Notes under the pieces: model-generated
What the model saw: only the letters and a program-made list of their open reading frames with translations
Database searches by the model: none
Told to the model about the DNA's origin: nothing
Shown here: positions 19,948 through 29,328 of the stretch, in pieces
Numbering within the stretch: the first letter of the stretch is position 1
Layout of the letters: each line of letters starts with the position of its first letter
NCBI RefSeq assembly: GCF_016461715.1
Contig: NZ_JAEMUI010000023.1
Span: 1-64,000 of the forward strand
Reading direction: 5' to 3'
Source of the DNA: Marinomonas spartinae
Lineage (GTDB): Bacteria; Pseudomonadota; Gammaproteobacteria; Pseudomonadales; Marinomonadaceae
DNA length: 64,000 nucleotides
Translations under genes and position numbers: made by a program

Positions 19948-20083
19948 AGGTAAATTTAACAGAATTTGCTTTAGATACAAGTAAGAAGAAAAACACTAAA
20001 AAAATAAAAACCCTATTAAAAACAATGAAATAAAAACAAAACATCATAAAAAGACAAATAGCCGACATAACAAAATGTATTGG

Positions 20084-20111
20084 CCTACAGGATTGTCAGA
20101 AATAACCTACA
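20084..20111 (-). promoter_or_regulatory. GacA/UvrY-type upstream activating sequence of RNA copy 2
   Basis: On the minus strand TGTAGG-TTATTT-CTGACA (20094-20111), then 4 nt, then TGTAGG (20084-20089). This repeats the arrangement found before RNA copy 1. It begins about 10 bp past the stop codon of the EAL-HDOD gene. The 140 bp between it and the inferred start are very AT-rich, as expected where IHF bends DNA at such promoters. Confidence 0.8.
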
Positions 20112-20120
20112 AAATAACCA

Positions 20121-21341
20121 TTAAAACGTTGCAACAAATTGATCCGTCCACTGGATCGCTTCAAGATATGTGTCTCTAAGATCAGCAATATCACTCTCAA
20201 GCTTCACTTGGCGTCCATTGTCATAATACTCAATTAAGTCTAACGTCTGACCGACACGACCCGCTCTGTTAATGATGGCATTAATAAATTCGTTAGGAAG
20301 GGGTAACTCTTTCAAAACATCGCCAAGGCTCATGCCAGTACACACGTCAATCATGGACAACATGCCAGCTAGAAAGTATTTATCGTGATTACCATAGCCA
20401 CGTTTTTTGGCAAACAATTCTGCGTGCTTGGCGCGTACCATGATTTGCTCTAAGAGCACTGGACGATCACCTGTCATCTCAGACATCAGTAATAAATTCG
20501 TTAACGCTTTCAGTTGATTGATGCCAATCAGCGAGATTGCCAAACGCACCGAGTCCACTGAAGCCACCAAACCAGTATAAGGAGAATTAAGATAGCGCAA
20601 TAATTTATGAACCAGCCCCACATCCTGACTCACAATGCGCTCCAATTCATTAATACTTAAATCATCACTTTTTAGCATCTCCGCCATCAATTGCAGTAAC
20701 GTCATGCTATTGACTTTTGACCCTTTGCTAGAAATAGTCTCCGGCCTCTCAAAGAAATACCCTTGAAATAAATCCACTTCCAGCAAGCGGCAAAAATGGT
20801 ATTCATCCCAAGTTTCAATCTTTTCGGCAATGATCTTCACGTCAAAGCCGCGGAGTGCTTCAACTTGTCGATGAAACTCATCTTGCCCCAGTGCCAAAAT
20901 ATCCAGCTTAACGTAATCAGCCAGCTCGACAAAAGGCGTCAGTTTGGGTTCAAACACAAAATCGTCTAAGGCAATCTTAAAGCCTTTTTTCACCCAACGA
21001 CGTAATGAAGCTAAGAGAACAGCATCGAAACCAGATCCTTCTAAAACCTCCACCACCACTTTATTAGGATCAAGCGGTACACTGCTTGGACTCAGCAAAT
21101 AGCTACGGGGAAAGTTGACAAACGCCTTATTGGAGCCCACTAGATTATCCATGCCTATTTCCAGCAGGCTCGCGGTAATCACTTGTGCGGTTGCCCCGAT
21201 ATCATCCACCACCTCAGCGACGAGAGAATACTCACTTTTACGATAAAGCAATTCATAGCCCATAATCGCAAGATTATTGTCGACAATTGGTTGACGTGCC
21301 AATGAGACCGGTGCGTAATTTAGGATCGAATTATTCGACAT
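20121..21341 (-). CDS. EAL-HDOD (YuxH-like) signalling protein
   Basis: The 406-residue cytoplasmic protein has an EAL-like domain (about 10-195) and an HDOD domain (about 205-385). The signature EAL reads YELLYR at residue 29, keeping the Glu. The metal pair survives in KIALDDFVFEP, but the catalytic-loop region reads AEKIETWDEY where active enzymes usually have EGVET. This pattern is typical of YuxH-family proteins, and c-di-GMP hydrolysis is doubtful. The HDOD half has LSINELERIVSQDVGLVHKLLRYLNS. It is co-oriented with, and ends 10 bp before, the control region of RNA copy 2, with no terminator seen between. In E. coli the EAL-type protein CsrD controls CsrB decay; whether this protein does anything similar is speculation. 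Confidence 0.88.
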   Translation of the reverse strand: MSNNSILNYAPVSLARQPIVDNNLAIMGYELLYRKSEYSLVAEVVDDIGATAQVITASLLEIGMDNLVGSNKAFVNFPRSYLLSPSSVPLDPNKVVVEVLEGSGFDAVLLASLRRWVKKGFKIALDDFVFEPKLTPFVELADYVKLDILALGQDEFHRQVEALRGFDVKIIAEKIETWDEYHFCRLLEVDLFQGYFFERPETISSKGSKVNSMTLLQLMAEMLKSDDLSINELERIVSQDVGLVHKLLRYLNSPYTGLVASVDSVRLAISLIGINQLKALTNLLLMSEMTGDRPVLLEQIMVRAKHAELFAKKRGYGNHDKYFLAGMLSMIDVCTGMSLGDVLKELPLPNEFINAIINRAGRVGQTLDLIEYYDNGRQVKLESDIADLRDTYLEAIQWTDQFVATF

Positions 21342-21480
21342 AGTTATTCGCTCTCGCCTTAATGTAAAAACTTCACTATTGCCAATGTCTTAATATTGCC
21401 TAAAAAACATCATTGGGAATAGTGAATAAACTTGTTAACATGTGCGTCTATATAAAGCAAAAAAAACTGTGGGGAAACCA

Positions 21481-23325
21481 ATGCCAGCATATCGTTCTAA
21501 AACGACTACATCCGGCCGCAATATGGCAGGCGCTCGCGCTCTATGGCGTGCAACAGGTATGAAAGATGATGACTTTCATAAACCCATTATAGCGGTAGCC
21601 AACTCGTTTACTCAATTTGTACCAGGCCATGTTCATTTAAAAGACCTAGGACAACTTGTGTGTCGTGAGATTGAAGCTGCCGGCGGTGTTGCCAAAGAAT
21701 TTAATACCATTGCCGTCGATGACGGTATCGCAATGGGACACGATGGTATGCTATACAGCTTACCGTCTCGAGACCTGATTGCGGACTCAGTCGAGTACAT
21801 GGTCAATGCCCACTGCGCCGACGCGCTCGTATGCATTTCGAACTGTGACAAAATCACCCCTGGCATGCTAATGGCTGCCATGCGCCTTAATATCCCCGTT
21901 ATTTTTGTTTCCGGTGGACCAATGGAGGCGGGTAAAACCAAACTGTCTGAACACAATCTGGACCTAGTTGATGCCATGGTCATTGCGGCAGATCCAACGG
22001 CTTCTGATGAAAAAGTCGCTGAATACGAACGCTCTGCTTGCCCTACGTGTGGCTCATGTTCAGGTATGTTTACCGCCAACTCAATGAACTGTTTGACAGA
22101 GGCTCTTGGCTTAAGTTTACCCGGCAATGGCACCGTCTTAGCCACCCACTCAGATCGTCACCGTTTATTCGTTGAAGCAGGTCGTCGCATCGTCGACATC
22201 ACCAAACGTTTCTACGATAACGATGAACCTCAATGGGCACCAAGAGCCATCGCCACATTCGAAGCCTTCGAAAATGCCATGACGCTCGATATTGCCATGG
22301 GTGGTTCCACCAATACCATCTTGCATTTGCTCGCCATTGCTCGCGAAGCGGATGTGGATTTCACCATGGAAAACATCGACCAACTCTCTCGTCGTGTACC
22401 TCAACTTTGTAAGGTCGCACCAAACTCTCCCAAATATCACATTGAAGATGTACACCGTGCAGGTGGTATTTTTGGCCTACTCGGCGAATTGGATCGTGCA
22501 GGCATTTTACATAATCAATGTCATACAGTTCACTCAAATACCATGCTAGAAGCACTGGAAACATGGGATATTATGCGCGCTCCCACAGCAGAAGTAATGG
22601 AACTTTACAAAGCGGGTCCTGCTGGAATTCCAACACAAACCGCATTCAGCCAGTCAACACGCTGGCCCTCTCTAGACGGTGATCGCGCTGAAGGCTGTAT
22701 TCGCTCCATCGAAAACGCTTACTCAATGGAAGGCGGTTTGGCCGTTCTTTATGGCAACATTGCGTTAGATGGCTGCGTGGTAAAAAGTGCTGGTGTAGAT
22801 GAGTCTTGCTTGGTATTTGAGGGGCCTGCTCACATTACAGAATCTCAAGATGAAGCGGTTAAAAACATCCTAGATGACAAAGTAAAAGCGGGTGAGGTTG
22901 TGATCGTACGTTACGAAGGACCAAAAGGCGGCCCAGGCATGCAGGAAATGCTCTACCCTACTTCTTACATCAAATCAAAAGGGTTAGGAAAAGCCTGCGC
23001 TTTGCTGACAGACGGACGCTTCTCAGGTGGAACATCGGGTTTATCGATTGGCCACGTATCACCAGAAGCCGCCGCAGGCGGTGCCATTGGTTTAGTAGAA
23101 ACTGGAGATATCATCCGCATTGATATTCCAAACCGCAGTATCAATGTTCTGCTCACTGATGAGGAATTACAAGCACGCCGTGATGCAATGAATGCCAAGG
23201 GCGCTGATGCTTGGAAGCCAGCCGAAGCGCGCGCTCGTAAAGTATCGCCTGCACTTAAAGTTTATGCACACTTCGCAACCAGCGCAGACAAAGGTGCTGT
23301 TCGCGATTTAGATCAAATTCAATAA
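21481..23325 (+). CDS. ilvD: Dihydroxyacid dehydratase
   Basis: Fe-S enzyme of isoleucine, valine and pantothenate synthesis that dehydrates 2,3-dihydroxy acids to 2-keto acids. The 614-residue protein opens [20 protein letters not shown] and has the cluster cysteines in [12 protein letters not shown] and [18 protein letters not shown], plus [20 protein letters not shown] near the C-terminus. The ATG at 21481 follows GGGG and matches E. coli; the frame is open further upstream but that extension is not conserved. Monocistronic, divergent from the EAL-HDOD gene. Confidence 0.98.
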   Translation: MPAYRSKTTTSGRNMAGARALWRATGMKDDDFHKPIIAVANSFTQFVPGHVHLKDLGQLVCREIEAAGGVAKEFNTIAVDDGIAMGHDGMLYSLPSRDLIADSVEYMVNAHCADALVCISNCDKITPGMLMAAMRLNIPVIFVSGGPMEAGKTKLSEHNLDLVDAMVIAADPTASDEKVAEYERSACPTCGSCSGMFTANSMNCLTEALGLSLPGNGTVLATHSDRHRLFVEAGRRIVDITKRFYDNDEPQWAPRAIATFEAFENAMTLDIAMGGSTNTILHLLAIAREADVDFTMENIDQLSRRVPQLCKVAPNSPKYHIEDVHRAGGIFGLLGELDRAGILHNQCHTVHSNTMLEALETWDIMRAPTAEVMELYKAGPAGIPTQTAFSQSTRWPSLDGDRAEGCIRSIENAYSMEGGLAVLYGNIALDGCVVKSAGVDESCLVFEGPAHITESQDEAVKNILDDKVKAGEVVIVRYEGPKGGPGMQEMLYPTSYIKSKGLGKACALLTDGRFSGGTSGLSIGHVSPEAAAGGAIGLVETGDIIRIDIPNRSINVLLTDEELQARRDAMNAKGADAWKPAEARARKVSPALKVYAHFATSADKGAVRDLDQIQ

Positions 23326-23352
23326 GATCTCAGTAAAAACACCTAAGACACA

Positions 23353-23391
23353 AAGGCTGCCTTTGATCCTCGTGACAGAGCAGCCTTTTTC
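23353..23391 (+). terminator. ilvD terminator
   Basis: AAGGCTGC pairs with GCAGCCTT across a 19-nt loop and is followed by a T-rich tract, 28 nt after the ilvD stop codon. Confidence 0.75.
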
Positions 23392-23468
23392 TTTATATTC
23401 CTATGTTGCCATATTATCATTGAGCACAACGGAATCTTCTCCACTCCTTCACTCATTACGGGAACACC

Positions 23469-24311
23469 ATGCTCAGCTATCGTCACATTTACCATGCAGG
23501 TAATCACGCCGACATTTTGAAACACATTACAATCAGTGAAATTTGTCGTCATCTGACAAAGAAAGACACGCCTTTCTTCTATCTCGATACTCATGCAGGC
23601 ATTGGTCAGTACTTACTTGACTCTGAACAAGCACAGAAAAACAAAGAATTCCAAACGGGCATTGCTCGCCTTCTTGGTGAAAACAACTTACCAGAAGCCG
23701 TTGATCACTTCCTCGACATTGTTCGAGAAATGAATCCTAGTGACACCTTGACGATGTATCCCGGTAGTCCCAAAGTCGTTGATTACTACACTCGCCCAAA
23801 AGACAAGATGCACCTGTGTGAGTTACACCCAAATGACTATCCTATATTGGCGGCCCTTTTTCCCAATAAACGTCGCGCCAATGTAGTCAAAGATAACGGC
23901 TTTGATGCTGTTCGTGCCATGCTTCCACCACCGCAAAAACGTGGTTTTGTGCTCATGGATCCCCCTTACGAAGTCAAAAAAGACTACCAGCATGTTGTCA
24001 CTGCGTTACAAGATGGCTACAAACGTTTTGCAACGGGAACCTTCGCCATTTGGTATCCTGTACTCAGTCGAAAACAAGCAAACAATTTGCTAAAAGACGT
24101 CGAAAACACCAAGATACGCAATGTATTACTACTTGAAATATGCATCCGTGATACGGAACAGGAACGCGGCATGGCTGGAAGTGGTATGATTATAGTCAAT
24201 CCACCTTGGACATTGGAAAAAGAGGCAAAAGACTTCTTACCTGTGCTGACCAAATTGTTAGCCGAAGATGGCCAATCAAATTATCAAGTTCGCTGGATCA
24301 CACCAGAGTAA
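23469..24311 (+). CDS. rlmJ: 23S rRNA (adenine-2030-N6)-methyltransferase
   Basis: SAM-dependent enzyme that methylates A2030 of 23S rRNA. The 280-residue product starts MLSYRHIYHAGNHADILKH, the family signature, has the SAM-binding stretch FYLDTHAGIGQY and the catalytic motif DPPYE in FVLMDPPYEVKKDYQ near residue 160. Also known as YhiR/ComJ in older annotation. It is followed 24 bp later by a PAS-GGDEF gene in the same direction, possibly cotranscribed. Confidence 0.96.
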   Translation: MLSYRHIYHAGNHADILKHITISEICRHLTKKDTPFFYLDTHAGIGQYLLDSEQAQKNKEFQTGIARLLGENNLPEAVDHFLDIVREMNPSDTLTMYPGSPKVVDYYTRPKDKMHLCELHPNDYPILAALFPNKRRANVVKDNGFDAVRAMLPPPQKRGFVLMDPPYEVKKDYQHVVTALQDGYKRFATGTFAIWYPVLSRKQANNLLKDVENTKIRNVLLLEICIRDTEQERGMAGSGMIIVNPPWTLEKEAKDFLPVLTKLLAEDGQSNYQVRWITPE

Positions 24312-24335
24312 CTTGTTTTAAGAGGAGCAGAGCTA

Positions 24336-25574
24336 ATGAGCACCGTGAATAACCCTTTTGAGTTGGCTTTTATCAATATGCCAACCCCCGCTTTCATTAT
24401 AGAAAGCAAAACGGGCAAGCTAAACGCTGTCAACCACAGCTTCGCGATGTTGTTTGAAAACTTTAACGCGGCTCCTGGTGACTCTTGGATAGAGCTAAGC
24501 GAAGAAGCAAAGTCCGTTGAAGACTGGCTCAATCTTTGCGAGCAAATTCAACGTGGTGACATTGATCGTTGCGAAAGCTTACTGAACATCGGCACTAAAC
24601 AGATCAATACTCAGCTCGAATTTCACCATATGGGCGAGTATGTGTTGGCATGTGTCTATGACACCGATCACATGGATTTAGCCGATGCCGAAAACACCCT
24701 GCTAAAATTTGCGTTAACAGAATCCTCTGCTGGCTTATGGATTTGGGAAACCGACTCCGATCTCATTTCCTGCTCTGCTTCCATCGCATTACTACTCGGC
24801 TGCTCACGAGAGCAAACCCCTAAATCGACTCGCGAATGGCACCATATGGTGCACCCAGACGATGTAGAAAGATTGAATAATACGGTCAATGAACATGTTA
24901 TTCACCATCAAAGTTATTACGAATGTGAGTATCGTATCCGCAAGGCCGACGGCGAATACATTTGGGTAAAAGAAAGGGGACGCACTTATACAAAGCGACC
25001 TGATGGCAGCATTAAAAAAATTATTGGCTTTGTGGAAGACATCAGCCCACAAAAAGCCCTTGAAGCACACTTACGCACTCAAGCCACCTTTGATGAGCTA
25101 ACTGGGCTACTCAATCGAGGCGCCGCAGCGACCCATTTCAGAAAGCAACTTGGCCTTGCCAAACGTCAATACACCCCATTAACCATGGCAAAAATTCACT
25201 TAGATGCCCATAATCGTCTAGCCGATTTACCCATGGAAGTTCGCAACCTGAGAATTCAAACACTCGCCCGCCACATTTATAAAAAAATTCGTGAAGCCGA
25301 TGTATTGGCAAGGGTCGAACCCGACAAGCTCCTGCTGCTTTTACCAAATACCAGTATCAAGGATGCGATGCAGTTGCTGAATCACATTATTCATCCTACC
25401 GACAAAGAAAAAGCGTTATTACTAGAAGGCAAAGCGGACCCACTAGATTACTGTTTCGGCATTGCTGCTTTTCCAGAAGATGGCGAAGATATCGAAGAGC
25501 TAGCACAAAGTGCTAACGATGCTTTAGAAACAAGCCGATTAGAACACATCAAAGCATCTAGTCAAGCGCAATAA
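24336..25574 (+). CDS. PAS-PAS-GGDEF protein with degenerate active site
   Basis: 412-residue putative sensor with no membrane segment. A weak PAS-like region (about 8-115) is followed by a clear PAS_3 domain (about 125-245) with WHHMVHPDDVERL, EYRIRKADGEYIWVKERGR and GFVEDISPQKAL, and a GGDEF fold starting at TFDELTGLLNRGAA (about 252-405). At the signature position the sequence reads RVEPDKLLLLLP where active enzymes have R(Y/W)GGDEF. Both glycines and the Glu are missing, so diguanylate cyclase activity is unlikely and a ligand-binding or scaffold role is more probable. AGGAG lies 8 nt before the ATG. Confidence 0.88.
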   Translation: MSTVNNPFELAFINMPTPAFIIESKTGKLNAVNHSFAMLFENFNAAPGDSWIELSEEAKSVEDWLNLCEQIQRGDIDRCESLLNIGTKQINTQLEFHHMGEYVLACVYDTDHMDLADAENTLLKFALTESSAGLWIWETDSDLISCSASIALLLGCSREQTPKSTREWHHMVHPDDVERLNNTVNEHVIHHQSYYECEYRIRKADGEYIWVKERGRTYTKRPDGSIKKIIGFVEDISPQKALEAHLRTQATFDELTGLLNRGAAATHFRKQLGLAKRQYTPLTMAKIHLDAHNRLADLPMEVRNLRIQTLARHIYKKIREADVLARVEPDKLLLLLPNTSIKDAMQLLNHIIHPTDKEKALLLEGKADPLDYCFGIAAFPEDGEDIEELAQSANDALETSRLEHIKASSQAQ

Positions 25575-25594
25575 CCTACTCCTTGAAGAAGATA

Positions 25595-25628
25595 AAATCC
25601 CCCAAAACCGACTGGTCTTGGGGGATTT
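25595..25628. terminator. Bidirectional terminator
   Basis: AAATCCCCCAA...TTGGGGGATTT forms a stem of at least 11 bp, extended by AACC/GGT pairs, between the convergent PAS-GGDEF and antiporter genes. Confidence 0.88.
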
Positions 25629-25670
25629 ATTACGCTATCCCTAACGGCCATCTTTAGCGAACAAGATCGC

Positions 25671-26942
25671 TTATTGGCTTTTCCCTTCTTCAATACTGCG
25701 TTTGATAATCGGTGATATGGTCGACCCTTGAACAATAATCGAAAAAATCACCACCACATAGGTAATCATAACTATCAAAGTATGATAGTCACAGCCATTA
25801 ATGATGAGGCTGTTACGTGGAATCGAAGCAGCCATTGCCAATGCCAACCCTCCACGGAGTCCACCCCATGTCAAAATCTTAATGGCGTGGGCATCATAAG
25901 TTCGGTAACGGCGAAATACCTTATAGGGTATGGCCACACTAATAAAGCGAGCCAGCAAAACCAATGGAATCATTAAGATACCAAGCCCAGCCTCAGCCCA
26001 AGTCACAGGTAACACCACTAACAACAGGCCAATTAAGATAAACAACAGGGAGTTTAAGAAAGCATCAACCGTATGCCAAAAGTGCGATAAGGTTTGCTGA
26101 CTATGTTCAGAGAAGCCTACCGTACGGGTGACATTTCCGATGAAAATACCGCTAACCACCATGGCCAGCGGACCGGAAATATCCAACAAGTTTGCCAATG
26201 CATAGCCTGCTGTTGGAATGCACAAGGTAATCAATAATTCGATACTACTGTCATTACTGCGACAAATCAGCCAGTGAGACACTAAGGCAATGACCACACC
26301 AAATAAAATCCCACCAACAGCATCCACCAAAAACAATTGGGAGACCCCTAGAAATGTGGGCGACTCACCAGAGAATGCTAGAGCAAAAATCGTCGTAAAA
26401 ACCACCAATCCAACGCCATCGTTGAACAGTGATTCGCCTTCAACCTGTACCGAAATTTTATCCGGTGCATGCATTTTCTTAATAATTGCTAAGACCGCAA
26501 TGGGATCTGTCGGACTAATCAAGGCACCAAATAGCATGCAATAAATCAGTGGTACCGACCAGCCCAATACATGAAACAGCGCATAACTTAAGAAACCAAC
26601 GATAAAGGTTGAAGCTAATGTCGACCCTAACGCCATGATGGCAATCTCCCAGCGCTGATGCCTCAGCAAATGTAGATTGATCTCCAGAGCCCCCGCAAAC
26701 AATAGAAACCCTAGCATTCCCTTCAACAGTAATAAATTAAAGTCGATGCCTTCCATTGAGGTTTGGATGGCATTCGTTAACGCATTACTGGAAAAATGTG
26801 CCAGTGTCATTAACAACAAAGAAATCACCACGGAGCCCGTTGTTATCGCAATTGTTGTTTGTAATTTGAGGACATATTGATTGGTGAAGGCGATAAAAAT
26901 CGCCACGACGGATAAGAGACAAAGAAAGTACCACGCGTTCAT
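25671..26942 (-). CDS. Na+/H+ antiporter, CPA1 (NhaP/YjcE) family
   Basis: Inner-membrane exchanger of 423 residues with about 12 membrane helices and no long cytoplasmic tail. Family landmarks are GALISPTDPIAVLAI (ion-binding Asp), VEGESLFNDGVGLVVF with the paired acidic residues, and TWGGLRGGLALAMA. The ATG at 26942 gives the hydrophobic N-terminus directly; the frame is open upstream but starts with an unlikely 26-residue extension. A Na+ or K+ for H+ exchange role fits a marine bacterium with a Na+-pumping decarboxylase; ion specificity cannot be read from sequence. Confidence 0.93.
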   Translation of the reverse strand: MNAWYFLCLLSVVAIFIAFTNQYVLKLQTTIAITTGSVVISLLLMTLAHFSSNALTNAIQTSMEGIDFNLLLLKGMLGFLLFAGALEINLHLLRHQRWEIAIMALGSTLASTFIVGFLSYALFHVLGWSVPLIYCMLFGALISPTDPIAVLAIIKKMHAPDKISVQVEGESLFNDGVGLVVFTTIFALAFSGESPTFLGVSQLFLVDAVGGILFGVVIALVSHWLICRSNDSSIELLITLCIPTAGYALANLLDISGPLAMVVSGIFIGNVTRTVGFSEHSQQTLSHFWHTVDAFLNSLLFILIGLLLVVLPVTWAEAGLGILMIPLVLLARFISVAIPYKVFRRYRTYDAHAIKILTWGGLRGGLALAMAASIPRNSLIINGCDYHTLIVMITYVVVIFSIIVQGSTISPIIKRSIEEGKSQ

Positions 26943-27246
26943 TTGGGTTCCATATTGATAATTTAAATTTAAACTGGGTATCAGACTTATGTGAGAAAAG
27001 CCTTTAAAACAAAAAACCAATGGCGAGTGTCAATCTGGAGAAGGCGTGTTCTTAGATTCGATACTTGGTTTTAAAAACTAAACAGCAAAGCGACCAGATT
27101 ATGGCAAAAATAGTCACAATCATCACAGATAAAAAACCTAAATTCTATTTAATTCTATATTTTGTCATAAATGGTAATCATTTGGGGCGATCATGCAGTT
27201 ATCCTCTTGTATTATCGCTGCAAAAAGTTATTGATTAGTAAAGCGC
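26943..27246. other. Non-coding gap upstream of the antiporter
   Basis: About 300 bp of AT-rich sequence between the antiporter start and the yjbQ stop codon. I see no gene, repeat or clear hairpin. It should hold the antiporter promoter. Confidence 0.5.
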
Positions 27247-27669
27247 CTAAGACTCCCCATGTAAGGTCATCAGCAAGCGCCTTGCCCCAGCATGATCTCG
27301 ATGCTCTCCTAGATACACCCCTTGCCAAGTGCCTAAATATAGTAGGCCATTCTTGATAGGTATGGTGAGAGAGGATCCCAACATACTGGCTTTTATATGG
27401 GCGGGCATATCATCCGATCCTTCATAAATATGTTCATAATAGGGCTGATTTTCCGGCACCATAACGGAAAAATGCTGTTCCATATCGCGACGAACAGAAG
27501 GATCGGCGTTTTCATTAATGGTCAAAGAAGCTGATGTGTGCAACAACTGCAAATGCAACAACCCCACTGATACAGGCGCTAATTCATCTAGTGCCCTTTC
27601 AATATAATCAGTAATAAGATGAAAGCCTCGACGGCTTGCTGGTAACGTCACTTCACGTTGTTGCCACAT
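27247..27669 (-). CDS. yjbQ: YjbQ family protein (UPF0047)
   Basis: 140-residue single-domain protein of the YjbQ family. It has the family's conserved [19 protein letters not shown] motif and the C-terminal [12 protein letters not shown] motif. Some family members show weak thiamin-phosphate-synthase activity, but a physiological role is not settled. It lies 63 bp after folA in the same direction, so it may share its transcript. AGAGG precedes the ATG. Confidence 0.93.
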   Translation of the reverse strand: MWQQREVTLPASRRGFHLITDYIERALDELAPVSVGLLHLQLLHTSASLTINENADPSVRRDMEQHFSVMVPENQPYYEHIYEGSDDMPAHIKASMLGSSLTIPIKNGLLYLGTWQGVYLGEHRDHAGARRLLMTLHGES

Positions 27670-27732
27670 AGTTTGCCTCTATTCTATAACATCGATTAAT
27701 ACTAGCTAATGACTTGGCTCAAAAGAGTCCCA

Positions 27733-28242
27733 TTAGCTTGCGCTGCTTCTTTGGTAAACGGAAAAGCGATAATCGTAAGGATTGGGGCCTTCTGCTGCAA
27801 AAGATTCCTCAGCTAATAGTGTAAATGAAGGCCAATCCACCTCTGGAAAAAAGGCATCACCCTCGACCTGCGCATCCACATGAGTCACATAAAGACGCTC
27901 GGCACGCTCTAACGCCAATTGGTAAATTTGCGAGCCACCAATCACCATGACCTCTTCTTGCCCATTCACAAGACAAATGTCTTCGCCTAAAGCAATAGCA
28001 TCGTCTAACGTGTGTACAACGTCTACGCCATCAGCCTGAAACGCCTCATCACGAGTAATCACAATATTGCGACGACCCGGCAGAGGTTTACCAATGGACT
28101 CAAATGTCTTGCGCCCCATTACAATGGGTTTACCCATGGTGGCTTGTTTGAAATACTTTAAATCGTTTGGCAAATGCCAAGGCAAAGCATTATTGATTCC
28201 GATGGTTCGATTCGTCGACATCGCAACAATGAGTGATAGCAT
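27733..28242 (-). CDS. folA: Dihydrofolate reductase
   Basis: Reduces dihydrofolate to tetrahydrofolate with NADPH, regenerating the folate oxidised by ThyA. The 169-residue protein starts MLSLIVAMSTNRTIGINN and has the active-site stretch LPWHLPNDLKYFKQ, GRKTFESIGKPLPGR and the cofactor motif VMVIGGSQIYQ. The ATG at 28242 is preferred for its AAGGGTG site and family start. Divergent from thyA, its metabolic partner. Confidence 0.97.
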   Translation of the reverse strand: MLSLIVAMSTNRTIGINNALPWHLPNDLKYFKQATMGKPIVMGRKTFESIGKPLPGRRNIVITRDEAFQADGVDVVHTLDDAIALGEDICLVNGQEEVMVIGGSQIYQLALERAERLYVTHVDAQVEGDAFFPEVDWPSFTLLAEESFAAEGPNPYDYRFSVYQRSSAS

Positions 28243-28396
28243 AAAAACACCCTTTAAAAATGACACCGCATCACGGCATTGGGTTAAGACAAAGTGAAGT
28301 TCTGATATAATCGTTGGCAATCATTATACTCATGGCAAACAAGAATGCATTTCTCATGCGTTACTAGCTTTGCCAGCAACCAGACAAGGCAAGCCC

Positions 28397-29248
28397 ATGA
28401 AACAATATTTAGACCTCTGCCAGCGCATCATAAATAACGGTGTATGGGTCAACAACGAACGCACAGGAAAACGTTGCCTGACGGTCATCAATGCGGATTT
28501 GACCTATGATGTCAGCAAAGGGGAGTTCCCTCTTGTGACAACTCGTAAAAGTTACTGGAAATCTGCCATTGCGGAAATTTTGGGGTATCTACGGGGTTAC
28601 GACAATGCGGCCGACTTTCGAGCCCTTGGCACCAAAACATGGGACGCTAACGCCAATCAAAATGACGTCTGGCTAAACAACCCTTATCGCAAAGGTGAAG
28701 ACGATATGGGACTATGCTATGGCGCCATTGGACGAGCATTTCCCAAACCGGATGGCGGTCATATTGATCTACTGCAACAAATCATCGACGATTTGAGCCG
28801 TGGTGTGGATAACCGTGGTGAGATTTTGACCTTTTATCACCCAGGGGCATTTCATATGGCGTGTCTGCGACCTTGTATGTACAGCCACCATTTTTCGCTA
28901 CTGGGTGACACTCTCTATCTAAACAGCACTCAGCGCAGCTGTGACGTCCCTCTAGGCCTAAACTTCAACATGGTTCAGGTGTATGTATTGCTTGCCATTG
29001 TCGCACAGATAACCGGACATAAAGCTGGACAAGCCTTCCATAAGATAGTGAATGCTCACATCTATGAAGACCAGTTAGAGCTGATGCGTGATGTTCAGCT
29101 AAAACGCGAACCCTATCCACTGCCAACGCTGAAAATCAATCCTGAGATCAAATCCCTAAAAGACATTGAAACCTGGGTGACTTTGGATGATTTTATGGTG
29201 GAAGGCTACCAGTGCCACGAACCTATTGCTTATCCCTTTTCGGTTTAA
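28397..29248 (+). CDS. thyA: Thymidylate synthase
   Basis: Makes dTMP from dUMP using methylene-tetrahydrofolate. The 283-residue protein starts [20 protein letters not shown] and has the catalytic cysteine in [10 protein letters not shown], the dUMP-binding [15 protein letters not shown] and the His/Tyr stretch [12 protein letters not shown]. It is a form with an active-site loop that differs from the E. coli APCHAFFQFY, as in some other marine gammaproteobacteria. The ATG at 28397 follows AAGG. It faces folA. Confidence 0.95.
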   Translation: MKQYLDLCQRIINNGVWVNNERTGKRCLTVINADLTYDVSKGEFPLVTTRKSYWKSAIAEILGYLRGYDNAADFRALGTKTWDANANQNDVWLNNPYRKGEDDMGLCYGAIGRAFPKPDGGHIDLLQQIIDDLSRGVDNRGEILTFYHPGAFHMACLRPCMYSHHFSLLGDTLYLNSTQRSCDVPLGLNFNMVQVYVLLAIVAQITGHKAGQAFHKIVNAHIYEDQLELMRDVQLKREPYPLPTLKINPEIKSLKDIETWVTLDDFMVEGYQCHEPIAYPFSV

Positions 29249-29262
29249 CCTCTATCAAATTA

Positions 29263-29298
29263 AAAAAACGGTGAATCCGAAAGGGTTCACCGTTTTTT
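29263..29298. terminator. Terminator between thyA and the GNAT pair
   Basis: AAAAAACGGTGAA...TTCACCGTTTTTT forms a 13-bp stem with a 10-nt loop and T runs on both strands, lying between convergent genes. Confidence 0.92.
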
Positions 29299-29328
29299 AT
29301 TACACGATTTCGCATGGTACCGAGACCG

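Noticed and set aside
18965..19953. Small plus-strand open frames at 18965, 19345 and 19666 and a minus frame at 19820
   Set aside because: They overlap the small RNA genes or the 7-bp repeat, have no ribosome sites, and show no protein family features.
21633..22145. Minus-strand open frame inside ilvD (170 codons)
   Set aside because: Shadow of the conserved ilvD reading frame with no recognisable domain.
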